Of a DNA stretch of 33,826 nt, positions 23,247 to 33,826 are shown piece by piece. This DNA is from an uncultured Photobacterium sp. Lineage in GTDB: Bacteria; Pseudomonadota; Gammaproteobacteria; Enterobacterales; Vibrionaceae. Under the pieces are notes generated by a model, which saw nothing but the letters and a program-made list of their open reading frames with translations, was not told the origin of the DNA and ran no database searches. A program made the translations under genes and the position numbers. Within the stretch, counting starts at the first letter, position 1; every line of letters starts with the position of its first letter. The stretch spans positions 1 through 33,826 of the forward strand of contig CAMQZF010000007.1 of assembly GCA_947039525.1 (NCBI GenBank), written 5' to 3'.

Positions 23247-24755
23247 TTAATCGTTGTTCACTGGACGCAATGCAGGGAATAGGATTACGTCACGGATTGT
23301 GTGACTGTTCGTGAATAACATCACTAAACGGTCGATACCGATACCTTGACCCGCTGTTGGTGGCAAGCCGTGCTCTAGTGCTGTGATGTAATCAGCATCG
23401 TAGAACATAGCTTCGTCATCACCTGCGTCTTTCGCATCAACTTGTGCTTTGAAGCGTTGATCTTGGTCTTCTGCGTCATTCAACTCAGAGAAACCATTCG
23501 CCACTTCACGACCACCGATGAAGAATTCAAAACGGTCCGTGATGAAATCGTTATCATCGCTGCGACGTGCCAATGGAGAGATATCCGCTGGGTATTCAGT
23601 GATGAAGGTTGGTTGCATCAACTTAGATTCAGCCGTTTCACCAAAGATTTCTTCTAGTAGCTGACCACAAGTCCAGAATTTCTCAACGTAGATACCAAGA
23701 CCACGTGCGATGTCTGCCATGTGCTCACGATCTTTCACTTCATTGTAAGTCAATGCTTGAATAGCAACATTGTCTGGATTGTAGTGTTTGATTGCATTCA
23801 GCATGCTCATGCGAGTGTAAGGACCTGCGAAATCAACAGTATGCTCACCGTACGGCAATTGTGGTGAACCACAAAGATCCGTCGCAATCGAACTTAGCAT
23901 TTCTTCGGTTAAATCCATCAAATCATGGTAATCCGCGTACGCCATGTAGAATTCCATCATGGTGAACTCAGGATTGTGACGAGGAGATAAACCTTCGTTA
24001 CGGAAGTTACGGTTAATTTCGAATACACGCTCAAAACCACCCACAACCAAACGCTTCAAGTAAAGCTCTGGTGCAATACGTAGGTACATAGGCATGTCTA
24101 ACGCATTGTGGTGAGTGATGAATGGACGAGCTGACGCGCCACCAGGGATGCTGTGCATCATTGGGGTTTCAACTTCCATGAAACCTTTTGTAATCATGAA
24201 CTGACGAATCGCCGCAACCACTTTAGAACGCATCACCATGGTATTACGAGAGGTTTCGTTCACGATCAAATCAACGTAACGTTGACGGTAACGCATTTCT
24301 TGGTCAGCTAAGCCATGGAATTTTTCAGGCAATGGACGAAGTGCTTTTGTTAGCAACTCGTATTGATCCATGTTTACGTAAAGATCGCCTTGATTTGACT
24401 TATGAAGCGCACCTTTAACACCGATGATGTCACCGATGTCTAGACCAGCGTATTGATCTTTCAGTGCTTGCTGTACTTCTTTTGATGCGTACGCTTGAAT
24501 ACGACCAGATACGTCTTGAATAGCAAGGAATGGACCACGTTTCGCCATTACACGACCCGCGATAGCAACAACAATGTTGTCAGCTTCCAATTCTTCTTTG
24601 CTTTTCTCACCAAATTTGGCGTTCAGATCAGCGGCTAGGCTGTCACGACGGAAATCATTTGGGTGACCATTTGCTTTACCATTCTTGCGAATTAACTCAA
24701 GTTTTGCACGGCGTTCAGCAATCAGTTTGTTTTCATCTTGTAGTTGTTCAGTCAT
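23247..24755 (-). CDS. lysS: Lysyl-tRNA synthetase (class II)
   Basis: [23 protein letters not shown]...; class II motifs [20 protein letters not shown] and [12 protein letters not shown]. Confidence 0.98.
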   Translation of the reverse strand: MTEQLQDENKLIAERRAKLELIRKNGKANGHPNDFRRDSLAADLNAKFGEKSKEELEADNIVVAIAGRVMAKRGPFLAIQDVSGRIQAYASKEVQQALKDQYAGLDIGDIIGVKGALHKSNQGDLYVNMDQYELLTKALRPLPEKFHGLADQEMRYRQRYVDLIVNETSRNTMVMRSKVVAAIRQFMITKGFMEVETPMMHSIPGGASARPFITHHNALDMPMYLRIAPELYLKRLVVGGFERVFEINRNFRNEGLSPRHNPEFTMMEFYMAYADYHDLMDLTEEMLSSIATDLCGSPQLPYGEHTVDFAGPYTRMSMLNAIKHYNPDNVAIQALTYNEVKDREHMADIARGLGIYVEKFWTCGQLLEEIFGETAESKLMQPTFITEYPADISPLARRSDDNDFITDRFEFFIGGREVANGFSELNDAEDQDQRFKAQVDAKDAGDDEAMFYDADYITALEHGLPPTAGQGIGIDRLVMLFTNSHTIRDVILFPALRPVNND

Positions 24756-24787
24756 GGGTTACCCCTAATAATTTGACCTGAAAGCGG

Positions 24788-25886
24788 TTAGAGACCGGAT
24801 TTTAGGCTTGCTTCAATAAAACGATCTAAATCGCCGTCGAGTACTGCTTGAGTGTTTCGATTTTCCACTCCAGTACGTAAATCTTTAATGCGTGAATCGT
24901 CCAATACGTAAGAACGAATTTGGCTGCCCCAACCGATGTCTGATTTGGCATCTTCGCTGGCTTGTTTCACGGCATTTTGTTCGTGCATTGCCAATTCGAA
25001 CAGTTTTGCTTTCAACTGTTTCATGGCTTGATCTTTGTTCTTATGCTGAGAACGATCGTTCTGACATTGCACCACAGTGTTAGTTGGCAAGTGCGTAATA
25101 CGTACCGCGGATTCTGTGGTGTTTACGTGCTGACCGCCCGCACCAGATGCACGATATACATCAATACGTAATTCAGCAGGATTGATATCAATCGCGATGT
25201 TGTCGTCCACTTCTGGGTAAATAAACGCAGAAGCAAAAGACGTATGGCGACGGCCGCCTGAATCAAATGGCGATTTACGAACCAAACGGTGTACGCCAGT
25301 TTCTGTGCGTAACCAACCGAAGGCATATTCACCACTGACACGAATGGTGGCTGATTTTAAACCCGCAACATCGCCTGCAGAAACTTCAATCACTTCGGCT
25401 TTAAAGCCTTTGGCTTCCGCCCAACGTAGGTACATACGCAATAACATGGATGTCCAGTCTTGTGCTTCTGTACCACCGGAGCCAGCTTGTAAATCTAAGT
25501 AACAATCAGAGCTGTCATGATCGCCGGAGAACATACGACGAAACTCAAGTTTCGCCAATTTGACTTCCAATTCGTCCAATTCTGGACCAATTTCATCAAA
25601 CGTTTCTTGATCGCTCTCTTCAACGGCAAGCTCTAACAGACCTTCCACGTCTTCAATACCTTGATCCATCAGATCAATGGTTTCGACTACGGCTTCAAGT
25701 GCCGCACGTTCTTTACCCAATGCTTGAGCGCGCTCAGGCTCACTCCAAACATCCGGTTGTTCTAATTCTGCATTGACTTCTTCAAGACGTTCTTTCTTGC
25801 TATCGTAGTCAAAGATACCCCCTAAGGATATTGGTGCGTTGCAGCAAATCCTCTAGGTGATTTTTTATCGGATTAATTTCAAACAT
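24788..25886 (-). CDS. prfB: Peptide chain release factor 2, expressed via programmed +1 frameshift
   Basis: Minus-strand ATG at 25886: [28 protein letters not shown]; then +1 shift to [35 protein letters not shown]..., joining ORF 24788..25720. GGQ motif present ([11 protein letters not shown]). Confidence 0.96.
25809..25823 (-). promoter_or_regulatory. RF2 programmed frameshift site (SD-like AGGGGG, slippery CUU UGA)
   Basis: Minus strand AGGGGGTATCTTTGAC: SD-like AGGGGG at 25818-25823, CTT at 25812-25814, TGA at 25809-25811. Confidence 0.95.
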
Positions 25887-26103
25887 GGTCACACTTTCTC
25901 GTCATTGGGGACGTAACCGCAAGATTCTATCGAATTGTCGCTAGAATATATAGGGCTGCATCAATGGTATCGTGGATTTTTATACTTAAAAATGTCACCG
26001 AATCCCCCGATTTTGTCAGCCATTTCATTCAAAATTGATTGATAACCAATCATTATTACGAGATTTTTTCGAACTGAATCTCATATATGTCTGTTTTGGT
26101 ATA

Positions 26104-27828
26104 TCACTTCGCAACTAAATGCTCAACCAACAATTGTAGGTTACGTTGACCACGATATTCATTTATATCCAAACGATATACCAATTGAACGATTTGAACG
26201 GATGAATCGGGCCATTGACGTAAATCAACATTAAATGCAATCGCATCGATAACACCGCCGCCATTAATCGGTTCAACCCACATTTTTAAATGCTTTTCCG
26301 CCACCAGCTTTTGACGCAATAAACGAAATTCGCCGTCAAATGATGGTTCTGGAAATTGTTGCCCCCACGGACCCGCCGATCTCAATAACTCAGCGGTTTC
26401 TAACGAAAAAGATTCGCTTAACAATTCACCATCAGTGAGTAATAACCCAGTTAATGCATCTTCATCCAACTCGTTGCGTACTGCAAGGTCAAAACACTGG
26501 CAAAACTCATCAAACTTAGCTTCCAGTATTGTTAGCCCTGCTGCCATCGCATGGCCACCAAAGGTTAAAATGAGACCAGGGTTTTGCGTATCAATGCGCT
26601 CTAAAACATCACGCATATGTAAACTAGGAATGGAACGGCATGATCCTTTGATCTTTCCTTCACCTGCGCTCGCAAACGCAATCACAGGGCGATGATAAAG
26701 ATCTTTCATTCGAGAAGCTAAAATACCAATGACACCTTGATGCCAATCATGCTGAAATAACACCAAACCATAAGGCAATTCACTGGCTTTCAAGCTTAAG
26801 CGCTCGCAAATACTCAAAGCCTCTTCTTTCATGCCTTGCTCAATGCCTTTGCGACTTTGATTTAAACCGTCCAGCTCCACTGCCATTTGACGCGCAAGCG
26901 CTAAATCATCACATAATAATAATTCAACACCGTATGACATATCATCCAAGCGCCCAGCCGCATTAATTCTAGGACCCAAAGCAAACCCGAGATCCGTGCT
27001 TACGAGTGTCGTGCGATCACGGTTTGCCACCTCAATCAAAGCTTGAATGCCTGGACGACACTTACCAGCACGAATACGCAGTAAACCTTGATGAACAAGA
27101 ATACGATTATTACCGTCCAATGCCACCACATCGGCAACCGTACCCAACGCGACCAAATCCAGTAATTCTGCCAAATTAGGCACTGGAATGGCTTTCGTAT
27201 CAAACCAATCGGTTTCTCGTAAATGGGAGCGTAATGCCAACATGACATAAAAAATCACGCCCACACCACACAAAGATTTTGAGGGAAAATCGCACTCGGC
27301 TAAATTGGGATTTACCATCGCATCAGCGTCGGGCAAGCTATGTCCCGGTAAATGGTGATCGGTCACAACCACGGTAATACCCAATTCTTTGGCCGCTAAC
27401 ACCCCTTCAATCGAAGAAACACCGTTATCAACCGTGAGAATTAACTCGGCCCCTTTTGCTTTTGCTTGTGTCACTACATCAGGGCTTAATCCATAGCCAT
27501 CTTCAAATCGATTGGGAACCAAATAATCCACATTGCTATGCCCAAGCGATCTTAACGCCAACACCGCTAATGCTGAACTTGTTGCTCCGTCCGCATCAAA
27601 ATCACCGACGACAATAATTCGACGATTGTCTTTTAAAGCTTGAACCAGCGTTTCAATCGCTTGGGGCATTCCGTGTAAATCTTGATAGGTTAATAACCCT
27701 TTTAAGCCGCGCTCTAAATCCGCTTCAGAGTGAATACCGCGACTGGCATAAATGCGTTGTAATAACTCAGGGGTTTGGGACGAGAATCCAGAAGTATCCG
27801 CAAGGGGACGACGTTTAATTTCGATCAT
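26104..27828 (-). CDS. recJ: Single-stranded-DNA-specific exonuclease RecJ
   Basis: DHH-family motifs VVGDFDADGATSSAL and VVTDHHLPG; 574 aa. Confidence 0.96.
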   Translation of the reverse strand: MIEIKRRPLADTSGFSSQTPELLQRIYASRGIHSEADLERGLKGLLTYQDLHGMPQAIETLVQALKDNRRIIVVGDFDADGATSSALAVLALRSLGHSNVDYLVPNRFEDGYGLSPDVVTQAKAKGAELILTVDNGVSSIEGVLAAKELGITVVVTDHHLPGHSLPDADAMVNPNLAECDFPSKSLCGVGVIFYVMLALRSHLRETDWFDTKAIPVPNLAELLDLVALGTVADVVALDGNNRILVHQGLLRIRAGKCRPGIQALIEVANRDRTTLVSTDLGFALGPRINAAGRLDDMSYGVELLLCDDLALARQMAVELDGLNQSRKGIEQGMKEEALSICERLSLKASELPYGLVLFQHDWHQGVIGILASRMKDLYHRPVIAFASAGEGKIKGSCRSIPSLHMRDVLERIDTQNPGLILTFGGHAMAAGLTILEAKFDEFCQCFDLAVRNELDEDALTGLLLTDGELLSESFSLETAELLRSAGPWGQQFPEPSFDGEFRLLRQKLVAEKHLKMWVEPINGGGVIDAIAFNVDLRQWPDSSVQIVQLVYRLDINEYRGQRNLQLLVEHLVAK

Positions 27829-27892
27829 AAGGCGACTCTTTTTATTATTTGAAGGCCTTTTACATTGTAATGACTCATTAAATTAAGAACAT

Positions 27893-27926
27893 AAAAAAAG
27901 CCCAATAATTGATATTAGGCTTTTTA
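27893..27926 (-). terminator. Terminator after dsbC
   Basis: AAAAAGCCcAATA-attga-TATTaGGCTTTTT; poly-T on the minus strand. Confidence 0.7.
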
Positions 27927-27956
27927 AATCATGAAATAAAATTATTGAACACGATA

Positions 27957-28688
27957 TTACGAGGCGTTAGCACGACTCTTAAGCAATTGTAATAACTGTG
28001 CTGGCGGCTGATAACCCGGAATCATCGTTCCATCCTGTAAGACAATAGCCGGTGTTCCACTAACTCCCATGGCTAAGCCTAACTCGTATTGTTGTAACAC
28101 CATCTCTTTGTTCAGGGCTTTATCACCTGCACTGAATTGACCTTGTTTCGCTTCATTCATGGCAATGACACGTTGCTCTGCGCCCCAAATTGCGCTCATT
28201 TCAGCAAAATTCTTCGAGCGTTCGCCACCACGTGGGAAAGCTAAATAACGAACGGTAATCCCAGCGTCGTTATACCCTTTCATTTCATTATGCAATTTAC
28301 GGCAATAGCCACAACTGGTATCAGTGAAAACAGTCACGACGTATTTTTCATCTTTGGCGGGATACACAATCATGTCTTTTGCCAGCGACGCTAATTTCAC
28401 TTTGTTTAATGACGCCATTTTTTGCTCAGTTAAATTAACTGGCTCTGCCCCTGTATTTTTGAACAAATTGCCCAACAATAAATATTCACCGTCATCAGAC
28501 ACATAAATGATGCCACGCTCTGTCACCACTTCATTTAAGCCAGCGACTGGCGAAGCTGTAATGCTGGATGGTGTAATGCCCACCGCCGTCAATCGTTGTT
28601 TAATCGCTGTCTCATTCGGCTGTGCCATGGCAGAAAAAGTAGAAAGCGCTAACACAGAAGCCAATAAAGTCCGTCCAACAAGATGCAT
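27957..28688 (-). CDS. dsbC: Periplasmic thiol:disulfide interchange protein DsbC
   Basis: Signal-peptide-like MHLVGRTLLASVLALSTFSAMA (start M10 of the track ORF); FTDTSCGYCRKLH active site. Confidence 0.93.
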   Translation of the reverse strand: MHLVGRTLLASVLALSTFSAMAQPNETAIKQRLTAVGITPSSITASPVAGLNEVVTERGIIYVSDDGEYLLLGNLFKNTGAEPVNLTEQKMASLNKVKLASLAKDMIVYPAKDEKYVVTVFTDTSCGYCRKLHNEMKGYNDAGITVRYLAFPRGGERSKNFAEMSAIWGAEQRVIAMNEAKQGQFSAGDKALNKEMVLQQYELGLAMGVSGTPAIVLQDGTMIPGYQPPAQLLQLLKSRANAS

Positions 28689-28847
28689 TTGGGTCAATCC
28701 TTCAACAAAAAGCAAAAAAAGCGAATTGGTCGCTAAAATCCAGCCATCAACTCAAAAGAATTATCGGCTAAATGCATAATTACCAAAAGTTCGCACAAGG
28801 AATAAGTCTGTTATATCAATAATGTGAATTATAACTCAGTTTAGTCA

Positions 28848-29741
28848 CTAAGATCGTGGATGATGCGCTAAGTGCAAATCTTTTAAACGAGTCATCGCGA
28901 CGTGCGTATAAATTTGTGTACTGGATAAATCAGTATGCCCCAATAACATTTGTACGACCCGTAAATCTGCCCCGTGATTTAATAAATGGGTAGCAAAAGC
29001 ATGACGCATCACATGCGGTGATAAACAATCCACATTAATTTCAGCGAGTACGGCATAATGTTTAATTCGGTGCCAAAATGTTTGGCGTGTCATTTGACGA
29101 GCGCGACGGCTAGGAAAGACCACATCAGAACTAACGTCTCCAAGTAATTGGGGTCGCCCTATCGCTAAAAATTGTTCAATCCAATCGATCGCTTCTTCTC
29201 CCATTGGCACCAATCGTTCTTTATTGCCTTTCCCAACAATGCGAACCACACCTTGACGCAAGCTCAGATTCTCCATAGTTAAACTCACCAGCTCCGTGAC
29301 ACGTAATCCTGTGGCATACAGCAGTTCTAACATGGCTTTATCACGTAACTCGATGGGATCCTGACAGTTTGGCGCATCGAGTAATGCCGCCACTTGTAAT
29401 TCCGTCAAATCTTTGGGTAAACGCTTCGGTAAACGAGGGCTGTGCAGTAAAGCACTCGGATCGTCTGATCGATTTTTCTCTCGATACAAATATTGAAATA
29501 ATCGGCGCATCGCAGACAACATTCGAGCTTGCGAAGTTTGCTTATAATTTTGTTCCAATAGCCACCCTTGGTATGCAACCAAGTCAACGCCATCAATCGT
29601 CAGTAATGTTTTGGATTGTTCCACCAACCACCGCTGTAATTTATCTAAATCATGACGATAAGACGTTAGCGTATTTTCTGATAATCCTCGCTCTAACCAA
29701 ATCGAATCCAAAAATTGCTCAATACGCTGTTCGTCTGTCAT
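28848..29741 (-). CDS. xerD: Site-specific tyrosine recombinase XerD
   Basis: [52 protein letters not shown]; fldB-xerD-dsbC-recJ-prfB-lysS order as in E. coli. Confidence 0.96.
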   Translation of the reverse strand: MTDEQRIEQFLDSIWLERGLSENTLTSYRHDLDKLQRWLVEQSKTLLTIDGVDLVAYQGWLLEQNYKQTSQARMLSAMRRLFQYLYREKNRSDDPSALLHSPRLPKRLPKDLTELQVAALLDAPNCQDPIELRDKAMLELLYATGLRVTELVSLTMENLSLRQGVVRIVGKGNKERLVPMGEEAIDWIEQFLAIGRPQLLGDVSSDVVFPSRRARQMTRQTFWHRIKHYAVLAEINVDCLSPHVMRHAFATHLLNHGADLRVVQMLLGHTDLSSTQIYTHVAMTRLKDLHLAHHPRS

Positions 29742-29887
29742 ACGATTGCCTTTATTCCAAAAATTTTCCTGATATTACGGGAATTAAGAAGAAAAACAGA
29801 TCCCTTTTCCTTGATGTTCTCTTTCCCAATTATCGCTACACTGGTACCTCATTGCACAAAACACCAACACCGCATAAGGGATCCAAC

Positions 29888-30430
29888 ATGAGCATGAAGA
29901 TTGGGCTTTTTTATGGCTCGACCACTTGTTATACCGAAATGGCAGCAGAAAAAATTGAACACGCCATTGGTGGGGATTTAGTGACGCTAAATAACATCAA
30001 AGACACCCCATTATCTGATATTACCCACTACGACTTGCTGTTGTTTGGTATTTCAACGTGGGATTTTGGTGAATTACAAGAAGATTGGGAAAAGGCATGG
30101 CCTCAATTGGATGCCATTGATTGGCAAGATCGTGTTATTGCTCTTTATGGATTAGGAGACCAACAAGGTTACGGTGAATGGTATCTGGATGCGATGGGCA
30201 TGCTGCACGATAAACTCGTGTCATTAGGTGCACATCCAATCGGTTATTGGCCAAACCAACATTATGAATTTGAAGCCTCCAAAGCCTTAACCGATGATGG
30301 TCAACACTTTGTTGGACTGGCATTAGACGAAGACAGTCAATACGAATTAAGTGATGCTCGTATTGAAGAATGGTGCGAACGTATTTTAATTGAATACAGC
30401 GATATTCTGACTGAATCGTATTCAGCTTAA
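29888..30430 (+). CDS. fldB: Flavodoxin 2
   Basis: [26 protein letters not shown] phosphate loop; divergent from xerD. The track ORF from 29369 adds a spurious N-terminus. Confidence 0.93.
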   Translation: MSMKIGLFYGSTTCYTEMAAEKIEHAIGGDLVTLNNIKDTPLSDITHYDLLLFGISTWDFGELQEDWEKAWPQLDAIDWQDRVIALYGLGDQQGYGEWYLDAMGMLHDKLVSLGAHPIGYWPNQHYEFEASKALTDDGQHFVGLALDEDSQYELSDARIEEWCERILIEYSDILTESYSA

Positions 30431-30460
30431 AAAAAAGGGTTGCTCAGCAACCCTTTTTTT
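30429..30460. terminator. Bidirectional terminator between convergent fldB and brnQ
   Basis: AAAAAAAAGGGTTGC-TCA-GCAACCCTTTTTTT. Confidence 0.88.
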
Positions 30461-30483
30461 ATCAACTTGTTTTAATGACAGAA

Positions 30484-31821
30484 TTATACGATTTGATGAT
30501 CCGTCACGATCTCTGCACATTCTGTATTTTTCTGCTGTTTTGGTGCTCGAAAGAAACATGTGATAACTAATGCCATCACGGTTGGCAATAACCACGCCAT
30601 GCCCAATTGGAACAAAGGCAAGAAGTTAAATGCAGAAACATCAATACCCAATGTTTTCGCCGCATCGATCATACTGAAGATCAACGCAGTCAACAAAACA
30701 ACACGGTAGGTCACCATAGGATTTGGCAGTAGCTTACGGATCAACGTAAGCACAACCAGAGCCACTGCAACTGGGTACAGAGCGTACAGCACAGGAACAG
30801 ACAATGTAATTAACTGATTTAAACCCACGTTCGCCACAACGCCACACACCACCGCAAGCAGTACCGCCCAACGCTCGTAGCTCCATGAGGTTAAACTGCT
30901 AAAGTAATCAGAACACGCACTGATCAAGCCAATCGCCGTGGTCAAACACGCCAACATCACGATGACTGACAGAATCACTTGTCCACTCGTTCCAAATAAC
31001 GCCTGTACATAAGCCGCCAGAATAAATCCACCGTTTGCTGCGCCTTCTGCAATCACACCGCTGGTAGCACCCAAGTAGAACAAAGAAATGTACACGAATG
31101 CCAAACCTGCTGCGGCAATCAAGCCCGCGTACACAAGGTATTTACACAAACTTTTTTGATCCGATACGCCTTTTTTACGAATCACATCAACAATCAACAT
31201 GCCAAACATCAACGCTGCAAACGTATCCATGGTGTTGTAGCCTTCCAAGAATCCCGTTACGAAAGGCGCTTTCACGTATTCTCCTTTAGCTGCTTCAATC
31301 GCGCCTTGAGGAGAAACAAACACAGCAATGGCTAAAATGGCTAGAATGGCAAATAAAGCGGGTGTTAAGTATTTACCGATCATGTCGATCAACTTACCGC
31401 GAGACCAAGCAAAGAATAACGCAACAGAGAAGAAAATGATGGAGAAAAGAATCAAGCTGCCTTGTCCTGTTTCCCCTAAAAAGGGTTTCACTGTCATTTC
31501 AAATGCCACTAATCCCGTACGCGGTGCGGCAAAAGCAGGTCCGATAATAATAAAAATCAGTACCGCCATGATGGTCGCCACTTTTGGCGGTAAATCACGG
31601 GTCAGTCCTTTCCAACCACCACCAGCTACCGCAACGGCAATGATGCCCATTAACGGCAAACCAACTGCGGTTGCTAAAAAACCAAACATGGCTGGCATTA
31701 AGTTGGTACCCGCCATTTGTCCAGCTAATGGTGGAAAAATGATATTTCCTGCTCCGAGGAAAAACGCAAAGGTCATAAACCCCAATGCTAATACATCTGT
31801 CATTTTTAATGATTTACTCAA
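30484..31821 (-). CDS. brnQ: Branched-chain amino acid transport system II carrier protein
   Basis: MSKSLKMTDVLALGFMTFAFFLGAGNIIFPPLAGQMAG, typical BrnQ/LIVCS N-terminus; multi-TM. Confidence 0.95.
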   Translation of the reverse strand: MSKSLKMTDVLALGFMTFAFFLGAGNIIFPPLAGQMAGTNLMPAMFGFLATAVGLPLMGIIAVAVAGGGWKGLTRDLPPKVATIMAVLIFIIIGPAFAAPRTGLVAFEMTVKPFLGETGQGSLILFSIIFFSVALFFAWSRGKLIDMIGKYLTPALFAILAILAIAVFVSPQGAIEAAKGEYVKAPFVTGFLEGYNTMDTFAALMFGMLIVDVIRKKGVSDQKSLCKYLVYAGLIAAAGLAFVYISLFYLGATSGVIAEGAANGGFILAAYVQALFGTSGQVILSVIVMLACLTTAIGLISACSDYFSSLTSWSYERWAVLLAVVCGVVANVGLNQLITLSVPVLYALYPVAVALVVLTLIRKLLPNPMVTYRVVLLTALIFSMIDAAKTLGIDVSAFNFLPLFQLGMAWLLPTVMALVITCFFRAPKQQKNTECAEIVTDHQIV

Positions 31822-32165
31822 AATGGCGTTCCTCTCATTCTGTCTGCATTTATTGTGTTGGTTTATCTTTTTTCTTTATTTAGTCGATATGACTATTTTT
31901 TATCTTTCTACAAGCATAATGACTAAAAAGAATACAATCCGCAAGCATACAGTGAAAAAGACTACTTTTAAGCAATCAGCTACGTTAAAACTAGATTTTT
32001 TAACCACTTAGAAAAAATAAAACAGCATATAACTCTATAAAAGATGGTTTTTAAAGAGAATAGAAAACAGTGATTTATGATATTTTCGTTAAAATATTCT
32101 AAATTTTTAAATAAAAACGATAGATTTAACTAAGAATATAACTTTCATTAATAAACGGTATCAAT

Positions 32166-32876
32166 ATGGGAAGAGGATTCACCTTCAAACAATTTCACGT
32201 CGATGACCACGATTGCGGTATGCCAGTGAGCACAGATGGCGTTCTATTAGGGGCTTGGGCGCAATTACACCCTCAAGGTATGACGGTTGATATTGGCACT
32301 GGTAGCGGCTTATTGGCGTTAATGGCTGCACAGCGTTATCCTGAAATCGACATTTTAGCCTTGGACATTGATCCAAAAGCAACCCAAGCGGCTCAACGTA
32401 ATTTTCAGAGCTCTCTATGGGGGAATCGTCTGAAGTCTGAAAATCACCGTTTCCAGCTTTGGTCAAAAGAACAGCCCAAAGGCCGCATTTACAATATTTT
32501 GTGTAACCCTCCTTATTTTAATTTTGGGGAGCAAACCGAGCTAATTTCTCGAGCAACAGCACGGCATACCGATCAACTTTCTCATCACGATTTATTGCTG
32601 GGTGTACAACGAATTTTGCATAAAGACGGGAAAGCCAATTTTATCCTTCCGACCTACGAAGGAGAACAATTTATTCAACAAGCACAATCGGTTGGCTTAT
32701 TTTGCATACGCCTGTGTTCGGTAAAAAGTACAGAGAAAAAACCTGTAACTCGCTTACTCATTGAACTGAGCCACCAGCCAATATCACAAGCACAGGAAAC
32801 ACTGGTTATTCACCAGAATGGGCACTATTCCTCAGCGTTTTCTGCCCTCACCCAAGCCTTTTATCTTAAACTTTAA
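32166..32876 (+). CDS. trmN: tRNA1(Val) (adenine(37)-N6)-methyltransferase (YfiC/TrmN6 type)
   Basis: VDIGTGSGLLALMAAQR SAM motif and NPPYF catalytic motif; located next to srmB. Confidence 0.88.
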   Translation: MGRGFTFKQFHVDDHDCGMPVSTDGVLLGAWAQLHPQGMTVDIGTGSGLLALMAAQRYPEIDILALDIDPKATQAAQRNFQSSLWGNRLKSENHRFQLWSKEQPKGRIYNILCNPPYFNFGEQTELISRATARHTDQLSHHDLLLGVQRILHKDGKANFILPTYEGEQFIQQAQSVGLFCIRLCSVKSTEKKPVTRLLIELSHQPISQAQETLVIHQNGHYSSAFSALTQAFYLKL

Positions 32877-33019
32877 AGAAAAATTGTGCTTTAATCGTGA
32901 TCGTTGTGGCAATTATCTCTATAATGCCGCCCCTTATCCAAATGCCTGTGAGCGTTGTGCTTAAACATAACGGAGCAACATGCTCTTAGGTTGGTCTTAT
33001 TTCCAAGGAGAATTAACTG

Positions 33020-33826
33020 GTGAAAGACTTTTCCGAACTCGAGTTAAACAGCGAATTGTTACAAGCCATCAAAGAAGTCGGTTATGAGCGCCCTACTTCG
33101 GTTCAAGAGCAAGCCATTCCCCCCGCACTAGATGGTCGAGACATATTAGCGTCGGCTCCAACGGGTACCGGAAAAACGGCGGCGTTTGTGCTTCCGATGT
33201 TACAACACTTACAGGATTTCCCTCGCCGTAAGCCGGGACCTGCACGTGTTTTAATCTTGACACCAACCCGTGAGTTAGCAATCCAAGTCGCTGATCATGC
33301 TCGTGCATTAGCAAAACATACAACGTTGAATATTTTCACCATTACTGGTGGTATTTCATACGACGAGCACGCGACTCAATTAGGCAAAACACAAGACATC
33401 GTAGTCGCAACTCCCGGTCGATTGATGGAATACATCGAAAGCGAGCGTTTTGATTGTCGCGCTATCGAATGTCTGATTCTTGATGAAGCCGATCGCATGC
33501 TGGATATGGGTTTCACTAGCATTGTTGAGCGCATCAATACCGAATGCCGCTGGCGTCGTCAGAGCTTATTGTTCTCTGCCACTTTAGAAGGCAAAGGCGT
33601 TCGTGAGTTCTCTGAAACCATTTTGAATGAGCCAATTGAAATTGATGCAGAGCCACCTCGTCGTGAGCGCAAGAAAATTCATCAGTTTTACCATCGCTGT
33701 GATTCAATGACACACAAGCTGGCCATTTTAGAAAGTATTCTAAAAAATGAAGCTGAACGTACCATCATTTTTGTAAAAACACGTGAACGCCTAGGTATCC
33801 TTCGCGGTCAATTAGACGCAATGGGC
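33020..33826 (+). CDS. srmB: ATP-dependent RNA helicase SrmB (DEAD-box), 3' truncated by window edge; GTG start
   Basis: GTG at 33020 with AAGGAG at 33005-33010; (M)KDFSELELNSELLQAIKEVGYERPTSVQEQAIP, APTGTGKTAA, DEADRMLDMGF, SAT. Open frame to window end. Confidence 0.94.
   Translation, partial: MKDFSELELNSELLQAIKEVGYERPTSVQEQAIPPALDGRDILASAPTGTGKTAAFVLPMLQHLQDFPRRKPGPARVLILTPTRELAIQVADHARALAKHTTLNIFTITGGISYDEHATQLGKTQDIVVATPGRLMEYIESERFDCRAIECLILDEADRMLDMGFTSIVERINTECRWRRQSLLFSATLEGKGVREFSETILNEPIEIDAEPPRRERKKIHQFYHRCDSMTHKLAILESILKNEAERTIIFVKTRERLGILRGQLDAMG

Noticed and set aside
25887-26103. Possible sRNA in the recJ-prfB gap
   Set aside because: Only short 6-bp inverted repeats (e.g. 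TGATTG/CAATCA) and no clear promoter-terminator pair; insufficient support.
29369-29887. N-terminal extension of the 353-aa ORF containing fldB
   Set aside because: It overlaps xerD antisense; flavodoxin homology begins at the ATG at 29888.
31328-32011. 227-aa plus-strand ORF
   Set aside because: Mostly antisense to brnQ; composition is that of a reverse-complemented membrane-protein gene. No SD at 31328.

Overview
This window looks like a conserved gammaproteobacterial core segment. Its gene content and order are typical of Vibrionaceae, but the taxon is inferred, not tested. All sizeable ORFs are explained by known families: carB (partial), carA, dapB, ispH, fkpB, lspA, ileS, ribF, murJ, rpsT, nhaR, nhaA, a NptA-type Na+/phosphate cotransporter, thyA, lgt, a TauE/SafE (TSUP) permease, ptsP, rppH, mutH, lysS, prfB, recJ, dsbC, xerD, fldB, brnQ, a TrmN6/YfiC-type methyltransferase and srmB (partial). 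I saw no mobile element, CRISPR array, tRNA/rRNA, prophage, defence island or convincing novel multi-gene system. The points worth a second look are regulatory: (1) the RF2 (prfB) programmed +1 frameshift, which splits the gene in the ORF track; (2) a carAB promoter whose predicted start is AAUUU, suggesting UTP-sensitive reiterative initiation; (3) PhoB-box-like 7-4-7 repeats in 11-bp register before nptA; (4) non-AUG starts at carA, rpsT, murJ and srmB; (5) structured or uORF-containing leaders of nhaA and srmB; (6) a 16-bp perfect inverted repeat downstream of dapB.
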